Source: Kryptolebias marmoratus
Lineage: Eukaryota; Chordata; Actinopteri; Cyprinodontiformes; Rivulidae
Length of the DNA stretch: 64,000 nt
Direction: 5' to 3'
Assembly (NCBI RefSeq): GCF_001649575.2
Contig: NC_051437.1
Coordinates: 18,439,427-18,503,426, forward strand
Shown here: piece after piece, positions 1 through 12,414 of the stretch
How the letters are laid out: each line of letters starts with the position of its first letter
Numbering within the stretch: the first letter of the stretch is position 1
Translations under genes and position numbers: made by a program
The notes under the pieces: model-generated
Databases searched by the model: none
Told to the model about the DNA's origin: nothing
Seen by the model: the letters and a program-made list of their open reading frames with translations, nothing else

Positions 1-251
1 CTTTAATGACTTGGATCTTTATCAGGGACAAAAGTGACAAAAATATATGTAAATTGGGACATCTTTGAGCCTGTGTGCGCCTCTCGGTGTCCAGATTTCA
101 GTAAAACTTGAGTTGCTGAGCACAAGGGTTAAACAAACAAGTTACTGCAGCAGAAAGTCATATGATGAACAAGCTCAGCCTGGAGGGTGAAGATGGAGAG
201 AAGAACAGATAAAAAAAAGGGATAAAAATAGAGAGCTAATCTAACACTGAC

Positions 252-3200
252 CATTTTGGCCTCTGAGTGGATGCTGTAGCCGGAGGGGGAGTTGGAGCCG
301 CTGCTGCTGCCTCCCAAAGGGGGACCAGGGATGCCAGGAATGTTGGGTACCATACACATGGGTCGGGCCAGCTGGAGACCATATAGACATGACGCATAAA
401 TACATAAGAATTAAAACCCAACCAACTTCTCGACTGTAAAGTTACCAGACAGCAGACTGCCTTACATTAATAACAGACGGTATATGTACGGGCCCAGGGA
501 GCACCGGCACCGGCTGACCAGAGGGAAGCATCATCATCGGGTAATGGCTGGTTGGTGAACTAAACCGAGGCCGAACAGGAGATTAGTTATGTTTCTATAA
601 AACAACATTCACACATACAGGAAAATATTTTTTGCTGAAGGCTTTGAGCCACCCTTCGTTTCTTCCTGGTATGCAGTGAGTTCTTAAAATGTTTTGCAAA
701 ACTGGAGAAGTGGAGGAGAAAAGAAGAACTAGCAGATATAAATAACCATCTATAGTAGAAAAACAGTATCTTAAAAGGATGTCCTGAAGAAATAAGAGAA
801 AACAAGAAAAAGACCTAACAGATAGATCATGTTTTTAGTTGATCGATCTATCATATGCCAAGCATTCTGGGGTATCTTTGACTTCTTTTTTTTTTTTGTT
901 GTAAAATTAACTAAGAAAAGGGAACAAAGTGTGTGTTTGCGAAAGGCTGCTTGTAACAAAAATACCAAAAGTTATGGTTTAAAAAGATCGTCTCAGGTCT
1001 TTGGTTATATATAGTTAGAAAACTATACAAGGCTTTTTTATGCATGAAGTCAGCGTTATGTCGCTGAAAACTATTTATCTGAAAATACTCGCGAAGAAGA
1101 GCTGAACAGAAAATGAATGTTAAAACAATAACAAGAAAAAGTTCCCAAACTACTAAAACGACTTTAATTAATTACAAGAAAGCCTGGCTTGTTGGAAACA
1201 AAACAGAAAGGGAATTAGGGGACTTTTACAGTGATTATGAATATATTTATACTTCACACCTAAAAATTCTCAATATTTATAACTGATGTCAATTTATGGA
1301 AAAGAAATACATCAATATGTCTTATTTCCAAATATCTAAATACATGTTTCAAATAAAAATAGCACTGTACAATCTTATTTTTTATAGTTCGTAAATGAAA
1401 ATTTCTTTTATAAGTTCTAGTAAAGTGCATTTTTATGGTTAATTTTTATTGCTACTGTAAACATATGTTGGATATGACTTGCAGATTTTTATTCTTCACT
1501 GTGTTGTCTATAGCTTTGATGCTAAACTAATGCAATTTTCCCCATTAGGAGACAAATAAAGGATTCTTTTAATCTAATATTTTCTACAAATGAGCAAAAC
1601 AATTAATGCATTTAAAGTTTTGCAGCTCCAAAGATACATGATGGCATCCTTGTGCCATATTGTATCAGTGTCTAGAAAGCAGGAATAAAAAAAAAAAACA
1701 CTAAAATGACAAAACAAGAATGATGTAACTGTATGGTGTTTGTTCTGGTTGACGTATGTTTATTAACAGCTTTACATGTCTTTACAAAAACATACAAATA
1801 CAATTTCTAAGCCAAAATAATGTGATTTTTAACTTTTCAACCAGCTGCCGAACAGCAACTGTTTTGTTTTGCTTCAGTTTTTTTTTTTGTTTGTTTCTAA
1901 CGGTACAGGAAAGAAATAATAAATTAAAGGAGGCATGTTGAGGTCAGCAGAGGTCAAAAGCCGGATGATATTACTCACCCCAAAGTGCGATTTGAAGGCG
2001 GTGCCTGCGTGATGACAGAGGTGGGCGATGGCATGGTGGGATGAAGAGCGTCGAAGCCCAAGTGTAGTGGGAGAGAACCGGGACGCACGATTGTTGGGGT
2101 GGGGGCTGAGTTCCTTGGTGGTGTGTCCTGGGAGAGAAGCAACAAAAGGAATGAAAAACGCACGTCACATTTCTGAGTCATTTTGAATAAAAAAAACAAA
2201 AAAGAAAAACAAGTTTTCCATTTCTGACGCTGAAGTCACAAGTGACAATTTAGAGCAATTCAATGCTGCACCCACCCACTCTGTACACCCGTGTAACCCG
2301 TCCTCTTTTCATGTGTACTACCTTTCCTTTCATCACAGGCTCATTGTTGCTGTCTGATTTCCCAGATATGGATTCAGGACTGCCTGGTGGCGAGGAGTCC
2401 ACCTCCACAGGTTCCTCCTTCTTCACCTTCACGTCTGACGGCGTCTGCAGGCTCATGTCCAAAGCCACAGAGTTGGCTGCAGGAAGCTGAGAAGTCACAA
2501 AGATAAATAGAATTAGGTTCTCATGGCCAAAAGACAAAAAAAAAAAAAGGAAGTTAGAAATCATTACACAGACCTACCAGTCACAGCTGGTAGCACCAGA
2601 AACATATTTTTAGCGCAATAAAACACAGAAGCATCTGAATAAAAGCCTCTTGACAAACTGCAACAACTGAAATTCTAATGATGCATAACAAAGTGTGCAA
2701 GGCAGGAATTTCAAGCTGTAATTTTTTGACTAAATCAGCATTTCAGGTAAAAAAAAAAAAAAAAAAGGGAACTAAAAAAAAACGTGTTTTTTTTTACTAA
2801 AGGAAATTCTGCAGAAAACTTCCCTGGCTTCTGAGCACAATAAACCACGCAGACATGGACATGCACACAGCGGATAAAGTCGTCATCTGGTTTTCTTACA
2901 GCGCTCTTGGCTCTCTTATCGTCGTCATCTTGTTCGAAAGAGCTGGCCAACTCGTTGAACAGACCAACTTCCTCGCAGTTCTTAAGGAAACGGGTGGGGG
3001 TAGGTGTTTGATCTGGGAAAAAGGTCACAATAAAGAAAGAAGTGACTATTAAAAGCCACACTGCCGCACTTAATTCACACTTAGCATTTAGTTTAAAAGC
3101 ACACTGCACATCCAGGCGTAGAGCAAACTGTTAAAAGTTCATGACTGTGCAAAACTTTTTCTGTTAACTCACATAATACACTGATAGAATATATCATGCA

Positions 3201-6200
3201 GTAAGTTATATTGATTTTTAACCAAACTATACTTTTTCTTCATATGGACAGTATTATTATTGCTGCTGTTTTAACAATGTTAACACTCCACGGCATTCCT
3301 TGTTTTTGTATTTTCTAATCATCTTGCTGCTATTTTTGAGACGCTTTTAAGTACAAGGACGCTGCTATGACAACCAATTTCCCTCTGGAATTGATAGAGT
3401 CATCATTTATAAATCTAAAAGTCTCGAGCCATGCCTCATTTCTTTATATTCCGCTTCCACAGAGCCAGGGATTTTATTAATGGGATTTTCAAAGTAATCT
3501 TAAGCAAACGTTCTCAGGAGAGCTGTTAAAATTTTGGATGAAAAAAACCTCAATGGGAGCTGTGTATACATGGTCATTTTTAGGTGAATTGTTTGTTTGT
3601 TAGGCCACTTCACAATGACCTGATAATCATTCAAGCATAAAACAAGCAGCCAGCTGAAAGACTCAGTATTTTGTCAACACATAACAATCAACTTAGCAAA
3701 AACAATCCATTTAAAAATTGTAAAAATTGGATCTTTGTTACCAGTACCAGTGGTCAGGTACAAGGACTAGACTAAAAAATTAGAGGGGAAAAAAAGCAGC
3801 TATAGTCAAAAATAAAAATAAAAGGCTCTTGAAAAATCTTCAGAAAGCAAAAAAAAAAAACCCTTTTGCTTAAAACCACTTTAAAGTATTCCAAATCTGA
3901 AGTTTTAGAAGCAAAATATAAAGAATAAAGTGGTGGCTTGAATGCGTTTGCTCAGCAGAAGCAGTGTAGAGTACACAAAGCTGAATGTGAATGCTGGGAG
4001 CGGCCGTTCAACGTTACCTGCGATGATAACAGAGTCGGTCCTGGGAGGGCCAAACTTCAGCGTCATCTCATGCTTGTGTTTGTGTACCGCCAAGTGGTCC
4101 TCGTTGGTAAACCTCTGGAGCAAAGCGAACAAGGCGAAACGAGACAAGAAGTTGATAAGCATTAGCTGAAAGACAACTGTGTCCTGGTGACTTGAGCAGA
4201 CAGACCACTTTACTGTAACCCAGATATCCTATTGCAATAATCACAGGCAGATGTAGCTCACCACTTTACAGCCCATACAGTAAAAACTATGTGACAACCC
4301 ACAAAAAAAACTGTGGTATACAATTTCGGCCTTGTGTAGGGCTCATTATAGCCAGAGGATGTGGGCTCAAATAACCTCATACCAACCAAAACTTTCCTGA
4401 AAAAATAAAAGGATGATTGTGGATGAGATTACTGAAACGATTTTAATGGCACGGAGAATGTAGAGGAACGAGGAGTGGAGCTGATCTCAAATGTACGACA
4501 AATCATCAGCAGTCGTATAGGTTTGAGTTCAACCCGTCTCCTTGTTTTGTTACTTCCTATCAGGTATCGCATCGGAGGCTTACAGGTGGTCTGGCACCGA
4601 CGCAAATCAGACAGAACAGCCGTCCTCTGAGACACGGAACGTCTTCTCCTGAGAAGTGGCGATGTGATTCACTCAGAGACGTAGGAGGAATAATCTCGGC
4701 TCTGGGCAACAACCGATTCACTATTCGCCGCAGCCTATTTTGGGGCGCCGCGTTACAGTTGCGAGTTCAGTCAGGGGAGTGAAGTGGAACCACAGTCGAG
4801 TGTCAGAAGCCGTATTTTTAGCCTGACCAGAACGCATCACCGATACATCTACATATCCCGTCTATCTCTTCCCTGTGAACAAGACGACTAGATCTTGTGG
4901 AGGAAACTATTCCCTGACTAATCTCCCTGAGATAATACCAGCTAGGACTGCCGTCAACATGCAAGAAATAGTGAGCATCATATTTACAGAAGGGGGGTGG
5001 GGTGGGGTTTGCTGCTGTTGTTGTTGACGTTAACTTGGTCAAAGGAAAACCCTGAGCAAAGCCAGAAGTCAATCATCCTTGTTCTATTATGGGCACGATT
5101 CAGATTTTCCCGGTAGACAACTGTTGCTCGTAAAGGGCAGCAGTAAAACTGCATCTGGACGCTAAGACCTTGTAATGTTAGGGATGTCCTGTATCTAACA
5201 CAAATAAGTAAATAAATAAATGTGATCATAGTGATATTATTTAGGGCCTGACAGCAAAACGGCTACTCACTAAACCTCGACGCTTTTGGGACCAACCTGA
5301 GCATTTTATAAATTTTAAACTAAATGTTATTTTTATGCCAAACAAGATGAAAACTTTCTCTTTTTTTAAAAAAAACTTTTAAATACAATAACATAATGAG
5401 TATTAAAACAAAACAAAAAAAACAAATAAAAGGCCTAGCAATGCTTGAAGGAACAAATATCGCCTGCCACCTTTCATGCTAGAGTTTTAAATGAAGATCT
5501 TATTGATGAAAAATGATCGAGTTTCTGCGAACTTTATAAATGGTTTGCAATACTGTGAGATCTGTTAGCGCTCCAAGTACGTGTTGTGAATGACACCCAG
5601 CTCCTACAGCACCAAATTTAACTCGCTATCTGAGAAATTGATTGACAGCCTTTTTGTATTTGCTATGACTGCTTAGCTGCGACGACCATCTTGAATTGCT
5701 CCAAAAGTTAATTAGTTGCAGATGTACATTCGTTGATTACTTTGATGGTTTAATTAATATATGTTCACTGGTTCGTGAGATACTTTGCTAAAACTACAAG
5801 AAAACAAACACACATAGATGCAGCTAAAAACATTAAGGCCTTCACCTTCGACATGTGCTTTACTTTACTTTACTTTATTTAAAGTAGTGGATTACAAGCT
5901 ACAATGTAAGAAGTCTCACACCGAAGTTGAGCAATACGAAGCTAAGAAAGATTTGAATTTCTCAGCTAAGTCAAAGTACTACAAACTAAGATGATGTTGC
6001 GATACTACAAAACACCCCCAGATGTTTAACACCATAACACAACCTCAGACGTGTTTAGTTTGACACTCAAACAGGACCGCAGCTGCGGACCTCCACCGTC
6101 ATCAGTGTCACTTTGCCTCGAAAAGCTGTTGTTTAAACTGTGTACTGAATAAATAATCCTGTGAATTACACATGCAATCCATTTACATCAAAGAAATGTG

Positions 6201-6998
6201 CCCAACAAGACATAAAAAAGTCTCTCGGTAGCCGCAATGATGGGAAAAAGAAAGAACAAAGGCCTCGTTTATCCCTCAAAAAAGCATGTAGGATCGCTTT
6301 TAATGACTCTTGTTCACGCCACAATTATGCACAGCAGATCACTCCTAGCTAAGTATTTTAAAAAGTATATATTAGTTGAATGTTCTATAACCACATGAAC
6401 ACTTTCATTAAACTTTAGATATTCCACAACAGACTATTATATCCCCAAACAAGACTATCAGACAACTAAATGAGATCTGATATGATATTTGCAGCTGGAT
6501 AATCGAGTCCGAGAGCTTGTGTTTCACAATTTCTTCTTCCTTTATTTGTATGATATCGAGCCGAGCCCCGGCAGTACACCAACTAAGAAGCATGTGAGTG
6601 TACTACCGGCGCTCCGCTGAGTCACCGCCGCGGCTCAAACCTGTGCCTGCAGGCGCTCGGCGGTGACAGGTTGAAACAATAACTGCACTCTGATTACTCA
6701 CTGGAGCTTTCAGTGTGAGTCACAGCTAAAGGAGACAGCCTCGTCTCACAGGAGCCTGCAAGGTAGAGCATGACTCGTGTGATGCTCGTTAGAAATTGCA
6801 TAAATCACAGATGGTCTGCTTACGTCAGCAGTGAGAAGGTATAACGGGGGAAAAGGACAAAATTTCCAAACCATCAGCTGCCGTGCACCTTTCCTTAAGT
6901 TGTCAGCTTGTATAAAAAAAAAACCCAGGTGAAGGTGGGAAAAGACTTACCTGTCCACAGCCGGGAGCGTTGCACACAAATGGTTTGTCGTCCCCCAT
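252..6998 (-). CDS. atf7: ATF7, activating transcription factor 7 (N-terminal half, cut by left edge)
   Basis: Stress-responsive CREB/ATF transcription factor that binds CRE/AP-1 sites with Jun/Fos partners in the nucleus. Seven coding exons join in frame: 6951-6998, 4018-4114, 2900-3012, 2322-2486, 1979-2127, 466-559 and 252-371 (786 nt, 262 residues). It starts MGDDKPFVCNAPGCGQ, as ATF7 does (ATF2 differs). A C2H2 finger (C9, C14, H27, H31) is split between exons 1 and 2. The DQTPTPTRF block carries Thr51 and Thr53, the family's p38/JNK phosphoacceptor sites. Next come a KKEEPVEVDSSPP block, IVRPGSLPLHLG, PSPTSVITQAPPSNR and MVPNIPGIPGPP, ending at SEAKM. The bZIP and nuclear export region lie left of the window. 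The acidic stretch after residue 75 is shorter than in human. The protein start matches the family. Fish paralogue (a or b) not resolved. Confidence 0.95.
560..1978 (-). other. atf7 intron 5, AT-rich, no gene seen
   Basis: Intron between the exons at 1979-2127 and 466-559. It is AT-rich with homopolymer runs. Short ORFs here have no recognisable motifs. Nothing else could be supported. Confidence 0.7.
3013..4017 (-). other. atf7 intron 2, no gene seen
   Basis: Intron between the exons ending in DSVIIA and beginning DQTPTPTRF. AT-rich sequence with A-runs. No repeat or gene recognised. Confidence 0.65.
4115..6950 (-). other. Long atf7 intron splitting the zinc finger
   Basis: This intron separates the GCGQ and RFTNEDHL halves of the C2H2 finger. 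It holds one copy of the window's dispersed repeat (about 5440-5750), a short TTTAC tandem (about 5860-5880), and a GC-rich patch near 6600-6670 with an AP-1 site and an inverted repeat. No other coding sequence was recognised. Confidence 0.65.
5440..5750 (+). repeat. Dispersed repeat family, copy 1
   Basis: Shares several blocks with the other copies in this window: a GTTTTAAA(C)AAAGATC-like word, GATCTGTTAGCGCTC at about 5571, a CACCAAATTT block, and 'gcgacgaccatcttgaatt' followed by 'aaagttaattagttgcagatgtaca'-type sequence. Family unknown. Probably a nonautonomous mobile element. Confidence 0.65.
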
Positions 6999-7022
6999 TT
7001 TTGCAAAGAGTCTGCAGTGTAA
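6999..7022 (-). other. atf7: atf7 5' UTR part of the start-codon exon
   Basis: Reading leftwards on the minus strand, a pyrimidine-rich tract ending in CACAG places the splice acceptor just right of 7022. It is followed by 24 nt of untranslated leader and the ATG at 6998. The start codon sits in AAAATGGGG, an acceptable vertebrate context. Confidence 0.7.
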
Positions 7023-10000
7023 CTGTGGAAGAGGAGAAGAGGAGAACATTGTTGCCTGTGGCTTTTCTGGATCTCTAAACAGACAAATCCCGATGAAAAA
7101 AAAAAAAGAAAGAAAGAAAGAAAACAGGGATGCTGCGGCTTGTAGTCTGAGCAGGAAGCCAAACGCTGTTTAAAAATAACCCTGGCACCGGAGGAAAACA
7201 TGCACAGAGGCAGCGAGAAGAAGTTTCCCTGGTGATACTTCCTTCACGCAGAGGGGCTTCTGGTTGGCCAATGAGAAGGACAGCTAACATTTACACTAAC
7301 ACATCTCCCTCTCCTGCCACATTTAACCCATTTATGCTCACTCCTCGCCACTCGTTCTCTTTTTACCACTCCCTCTCTTTACCTCTGCAACACCTTCCCC
7401 CCTCCCTTCCTACATTCAGAGTTTCCTGCCATTTCTCGCTCTTCATCTCCTCCATGCTAACTTTTGCGTTTATGGTGACAGTCAAGAGAGGAATTACAGA
7501 AAAAAATAATATAAATACATTGTCAAACAACAGGTTTACTCAATAATGGCAGAAACAGTCTTTTCATAATTCAGTGTGAGAACTGGTGCTTTCAGGAAAT
7601 GGTGGCATTGCTTCTGAGTGAAAAAAGAAGAAATAGGTCAAAGTGTTAAATGCTCATTTGACTCAACTGTAACAGTAAATATGTTTACTGCAGATTACGC
7701 TGGAAACTTTATAAACACCTCAACAACACACTTTTTTTTTTTTTTTTTAAATTCTTACAAAGTAATAACCGGACGTACATCTGCAACTAATTACATTTTT
7801 GAGTCAGTCTAATTCAAGATAACCACCACAGCCAGCTGACCTTGGGAAACACAAAAATGGCTATACGCAGCCAATTTTTCAGATAAAAAGCTAAAAAATT
7901 GGTGTGGCGGTGGCTGAGCAATGTCTCCAGTCCATTCTCTGAGCACTACACATTGTGCAACATCACTGGCTGCCTGTTAGCAAAATATCTCATGAACTAC
8001 TAATCAACCTTAGCTTTCTCGAGGTTTGACCAAAACAGCTACAACTTCATTATTTCTCAACATAAGAGGACCATCTTAGTCTAAAACTTTGGCACAAAAG
8101 GCAGCGGGTGATAAGCATTCCTTCAAAGAGTCCTACGCCTTGAAATATCACTAGTTTGAGATCAATGTAAAACAGTGTTTTTCCATATTAGATAACTTGA
8201 AGGAAGTGTTTTTACCACTCTTTGTGTGTGTGTGTGTCTGTGGTTACAGCTTGAATAACTTTAAAGGCATCAAAAATAGACACAGAACAGAGTTGTTGGA
8301 CTATTAACGCCACAGGAAACACCCATAGAGCTCCAAATGCTCCTTCATCCCTCTCTTCTTCTGAGTGAATGCTCTTGTAAAGAGTTAAATACGCACCCCC
8401 CCACCCCCACCCAAACTCCACCCTGCACTGCTCTGCACTCTGAGCAGCTGGACAAAACTCCTCGTGAAGACAAGCTGGAGAAGTTAAGAAAAATGACTCA
8501 CAACCATTAATTCATGGGGACTAGCCTGGGAAGGGTACGTGGGGCGGCGACAGACATGAATGTTTTAGCATTCTCAGCTGGCGCAAGGTGACGTCTGGCA
8601 GCTATTACGCAATGCTGACAGCGCAGCAAGCACCTTGATGTTTACTAAAAAAAAAAAAAAGGAACAAAAGCTACTAGAAAAGCGACTAGAACACCTTTTA
8701 GGATTTTAATTTAAAAGCAGCTTTGGTATTATACTTAAAGAGTTGCTTTAAAAGCTCAACACATCCAGATTATTGCACAAACTAAGCAGCAAGAATCTTA
8801 AAAATGTGATTAATGTAACAGCACTGAGATACTGACCACAAAACCCCCTTTTTGTACTTATTATATGGGGTTAAGCGTGAGCCCTAACAATATTGAGTGG
8901 GATAGATTATTCATTATTTTGGCGAGGCATAAATGTCTGAAAGGTTTCCCAGTGTTGAAGTCAGTGCATTTTCCTTCTTCACCCCTCCATGTCTCCCTTC
9001 GCTGAGGACGACTGCCCTTGAGCCAACACATGATTACTGAAGCTTTGTGCTGGAATATGACGCTCCCATGACGCCGGGCTTATAACGGGCCTTACCGCTG
9101 TTTCCTTCTGGGTCTGCATCACATTTGCAGGCAAAAAGTTGGAAGAAGAAAAAAAAAAAAGCCAACGAAGCACAGCAGACCTCCTACACGACAGCAACAG
9201 GTCAGCGCCAGCGCCTTTGCAAATTGTCTCCAAGTCGCTGGGTGTATTTGTGCAGAGACGTGCCGGCAAACGAGATACTCCATCTAACTCGTTATACCAA
9301 GGGTGTGGACTGACACATCTGGCATTAGGAGTGGGAGCACATTTCAGAGTTTACATCTTCCTAAAGACATGTTAGACATTTACTTGGCTGGCTGGCACGA
9401 GCATAAAATGGGGGAATTTGATTTTGTGGAAAAGACCATAAATACGAGAGAACATGGATGGAAAATACCTTCAGTTTTCAAAAGCTGCCACCACTAACGT
9501 TTCGAAAAGATTTAAAGGTACTCATTGCAAAGTCATGACGGCCGGTGAAATAAAATCATAAAGTAAGAAATAAAGAAAACAAAAAGTCTGATTATTTTAA
9601 TATATTGGTATGTATTTATGCACAGATTTGTTGAGTAAAATATGCAGATAAAAAAAAAAAACTGGTTAGGTTGAAAAGGTAAAGCCGTGTGTGTCTGAAA
9701 TTGCGGCGCCGCGCCGCACCGCCGTGGTTGATTCCCGGTATTTATTCTTGATGCTCGTTTTACTCGTTCTTTCTCTTTTCTTTCCGGTTTAGCTGCAGAT
9801 TCACTTTTATAACTCAAATTAAATGTCTTCTTCTTCGAGATTCTCTGCTCACCACCCATATTTATTTACCTACACAGACTATGACCAGCCTAATGCAAGT
9901 CAATCACCTGTCTCAAGTCTCCACGCGGCCTTCAGCAGATTCAACCAAGTGCTTTGTTTACATTGAGTGTGTACCCTCATTTCAAAATTGCATACCAATA

Positions 10001-12100
10001 TATTTGGAAAACTACTGGAGTGAAGTCTTTCAAACTGTACCGTTTCAGGATAAACTTCTGATTTCATAGTTTGCATTGAGGACTTTTACGCTTTATGACA
10101 AAACAACTGATCTGGAGGTAGATCTCCAAACAATGCACTACTGTCAGGAACAAAAAAGGTGCGTTTCTGCAAATTTGCATCTTTCCAAATGTCTCGCTGA
10201 GAGGACACTGGGTGTCATCTGAAAACCTACAATGTAAAGGTTCACCGCACCGTGAGAAACAACAAATCGGCCCATTGGTTACAGCACATCGCTGATGTTC
10301 ATCACAGGCGCCGATATCAGCTCCACCTGTTTTCGCCTCCTTTTCATCCGCGGTGTCACGGAAGCGGGTGAAAGTACCCCAATTCCTCTCCCGCTCCTGC
10401 CATTGAGCCACCGTTAACTTGGATTTCTCCGACTCAGCAGGTGTGTGTGTGTGTGAGGGGAGGGGAACAAGTCCTGGCTATAACCAGCGACAGCCATCCA
10501 GTGTTTAATGCAGCCTGCTAGGAAACTGACTAAACAAACTGTATTAATAGCTCGCGCCGCAGCCGTGACGCTGGAATCTGAGGCTTGAATTGCCAGAGGA
10601 CAGGGAAGACCCCCCACCACCACCCCCACAAAAGAGAAACCGTGAAGGTGGGGAGAGAAGGAATGACTTGTGAAAGAAAGTAAAGCAAAGATATCCGTTG
10701 CAGGTGAAGTCTGCGATTACGCTTGTGGTTGAGTGAGTGCAGCTGCCAAAATGTATTTATGTAAGCAAAGTGAACGCAAGATTTAGTAAGTGGAACAAAT
10801 GAAATCCAATATCCACGTACGCATAACGGGTCAACAGACAATCTAAGTCGACGCCAAGCTAGAAGGACAATACAGGACGGATTCTCTTCACGTTGTGCCA
10901 AATCGCAACAAAAAAAAGACAGTTTTTTTGTAGTTTTGCTTGAAAATATTTAATGTTTCGAGCTATTACCTGTCCTGCTATGTTTTCAGAAAGCTACCTT
11001 ACCTCACTATGAAATGTACGCTGCGTACAAGCTCAGGTGTATGTACTGTAGTTTCTGAGAATGGGTCAATAGGTTTAGCTGGGCAAAACATGCTGCAGTT
11101 TTATCTGCTGCAACACTTCTCCAAGTGATGGAATGAGGTACAACTGTGCCAAAAACATGTCCTGCATTCCTGGAGGAGGTGTTGACATGCATGGGGACGC
11201 GGATAGACCGACGTCCAGGAGTTCAAGTTGCAGAATACTATGTTATCACGACCTACTGAGGCTCTGAGTTTGGGTTCTTCTTCAGGACCAAAACTCCCCC
11301 CCATTATTAAATTATATTCCGTGGCGCAGCGCCTAAAGAGTGCATTTTTTTAACGTACATCCGAGGCTTGCAGCGTCAAACTGTTTTTTTTTCCCAAAAA
11401 AAAGCTTCCCTCTTCTTACAGTCCAGACAAAGCTTGTCTGGCTTTAAAAGAAGAAAAAAAAGTTAGTTTCTTTTAGCCTCCATTACCTTCTGGCTGCGGA
11501 CTTGGCCCAGCCTTTTCCCGTAACAGGACCGCCTGTGCTCGACGGCAATTGGCCCAAAGCACGTCACTCTCACGCACACACAGCTTTGGACCCTGTCGAT
11601 AACAGCAGCCAGCCGAACCTTATTGGTTAAAACCGCGAAATCAACTTTTTTTTTTTTTTTGGTATCCTCGCAGAAAAAAAAAGTAGTAGCTTAGCCGCTG
11701 TTGCTAACGTTAACAACAGGCCGAGCGCGCGCTGAAAGTAACAACAACGCTGCCGACAGTTTCCCTGCTGACAACAAGACACACGTTAATTTACCGACAA
11801 TTTAGTGTATTTTTAGTGACATTAATGTGTTTAGTGAAAAGCACAACAACAGCGGAGTTGGGGGGAGGGTGGGGGGAGAAGGAAAAACGCGAACAGTTAG
11901 TTGGTTGGCGGAATGACACTTGAGTGCAAACCGAGACAGACGAGTCAGTGAGTCCGAATGAAAACCACCTGACAATCCCACGAACTTAACAGCACGGGGC
12001 GCCGAAAAGGGCGGCCCGAAACGAGAATCTGCGAGAGTTTAAACAAGTCGACATGCCCTATTTTTTAATTTAAAAGTTAGCAAAATGTTTACAAACTCAC
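7023..12100 (-). other. atf7 first intron, between the leader exon and the start-codon exon
   Basis: About 5.1 kb of noncoding sequence. It includes a dispersed-repeat copy (about 7870-8140, inverted), TG microsatellites near 8221-8238 and 10440-10454, and poly-pyrimidine tracts. Additional noncoding atf7 leader exons could exist here but none could be defined. Confidence 0.6.
7870..8140 (-). repeat. Dispersed repeat family, copy 2 (inverted)
   Basis: Reverse-orientation copy. It contains AAAATATCTCATGAAC, GGTTTGACCAAAACAG and a GGCAGCGGGTGATAAGCATTC-like block near its right end. The same blocks appear at 42330-42730. Confidence 0.6.
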
Positions 12101-12260
12101 CCTCGCGCCCCTCTCTCTGACTCCCCTCTCCTCCTCTCTCTCTCTCTCTCTCTCTTGGAATTTGACACTCCCCTCCGGACTGGGGGGAGTTATCGCGAGA
12201 TTTCGCGAGACTTCGGCAGCGAGACGCTTTAGAATCGGCTTCCATGAGGAGAAGCGTCGA
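12101..12260 (-). promoter_or_regulatory. atf7: atf7 first noncoding exon and promoter, with paired TCGCGAGA elements
   Basis: A good donor (GTGAGTTTG) at 12100 ends a GC-rich, GA-repeat-containing leader exon on the minus strand. Two TCGCGAGA elements lie at 12193-12200 and 12203-12210, ten bases apart, inside TATCGCGAGA and TTTCGCGAGA. These are close to the vertebrate TCTCGCGAGA promoter element recognised by BANP and also reported for Kaiso. CpG is frequent and there is no TATA box. An open reading frame starting at 12245 crosses this exon and could be an upstream ORF. The transcription start was not determined. Confidence 0.55.
12125..12155. repeat. (CT)n microsatellite in atf7 leader
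   Basis: A run of CT dinucleotides at about 12136-12154, within a wider pyrimidine tract. On the atf7 sense strand it is a GA tract in the 5' UTR exon. Confidence 0.85.
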
Positions 12261-12414
12261 GCTTTAAACCAATAAAATTTACGTTTTTGTCGTCTTTAAG
12301 TGTGGGTTTTTAAAACGATCAGCAAGTCTGGTTTCAGCAAATTTATAAAGACTTTTATTAATCGCCCAAATGTTTTGATTTCTTTGCAAAAGTTTGTTAA
12401 AAAAATACTACTCT

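Noticed and set aside
2263..2490. 75-codon plus ORF
   Set aside because: Antisense of the atf7 exon at 2322-2486, which matches the family on the minus strand.
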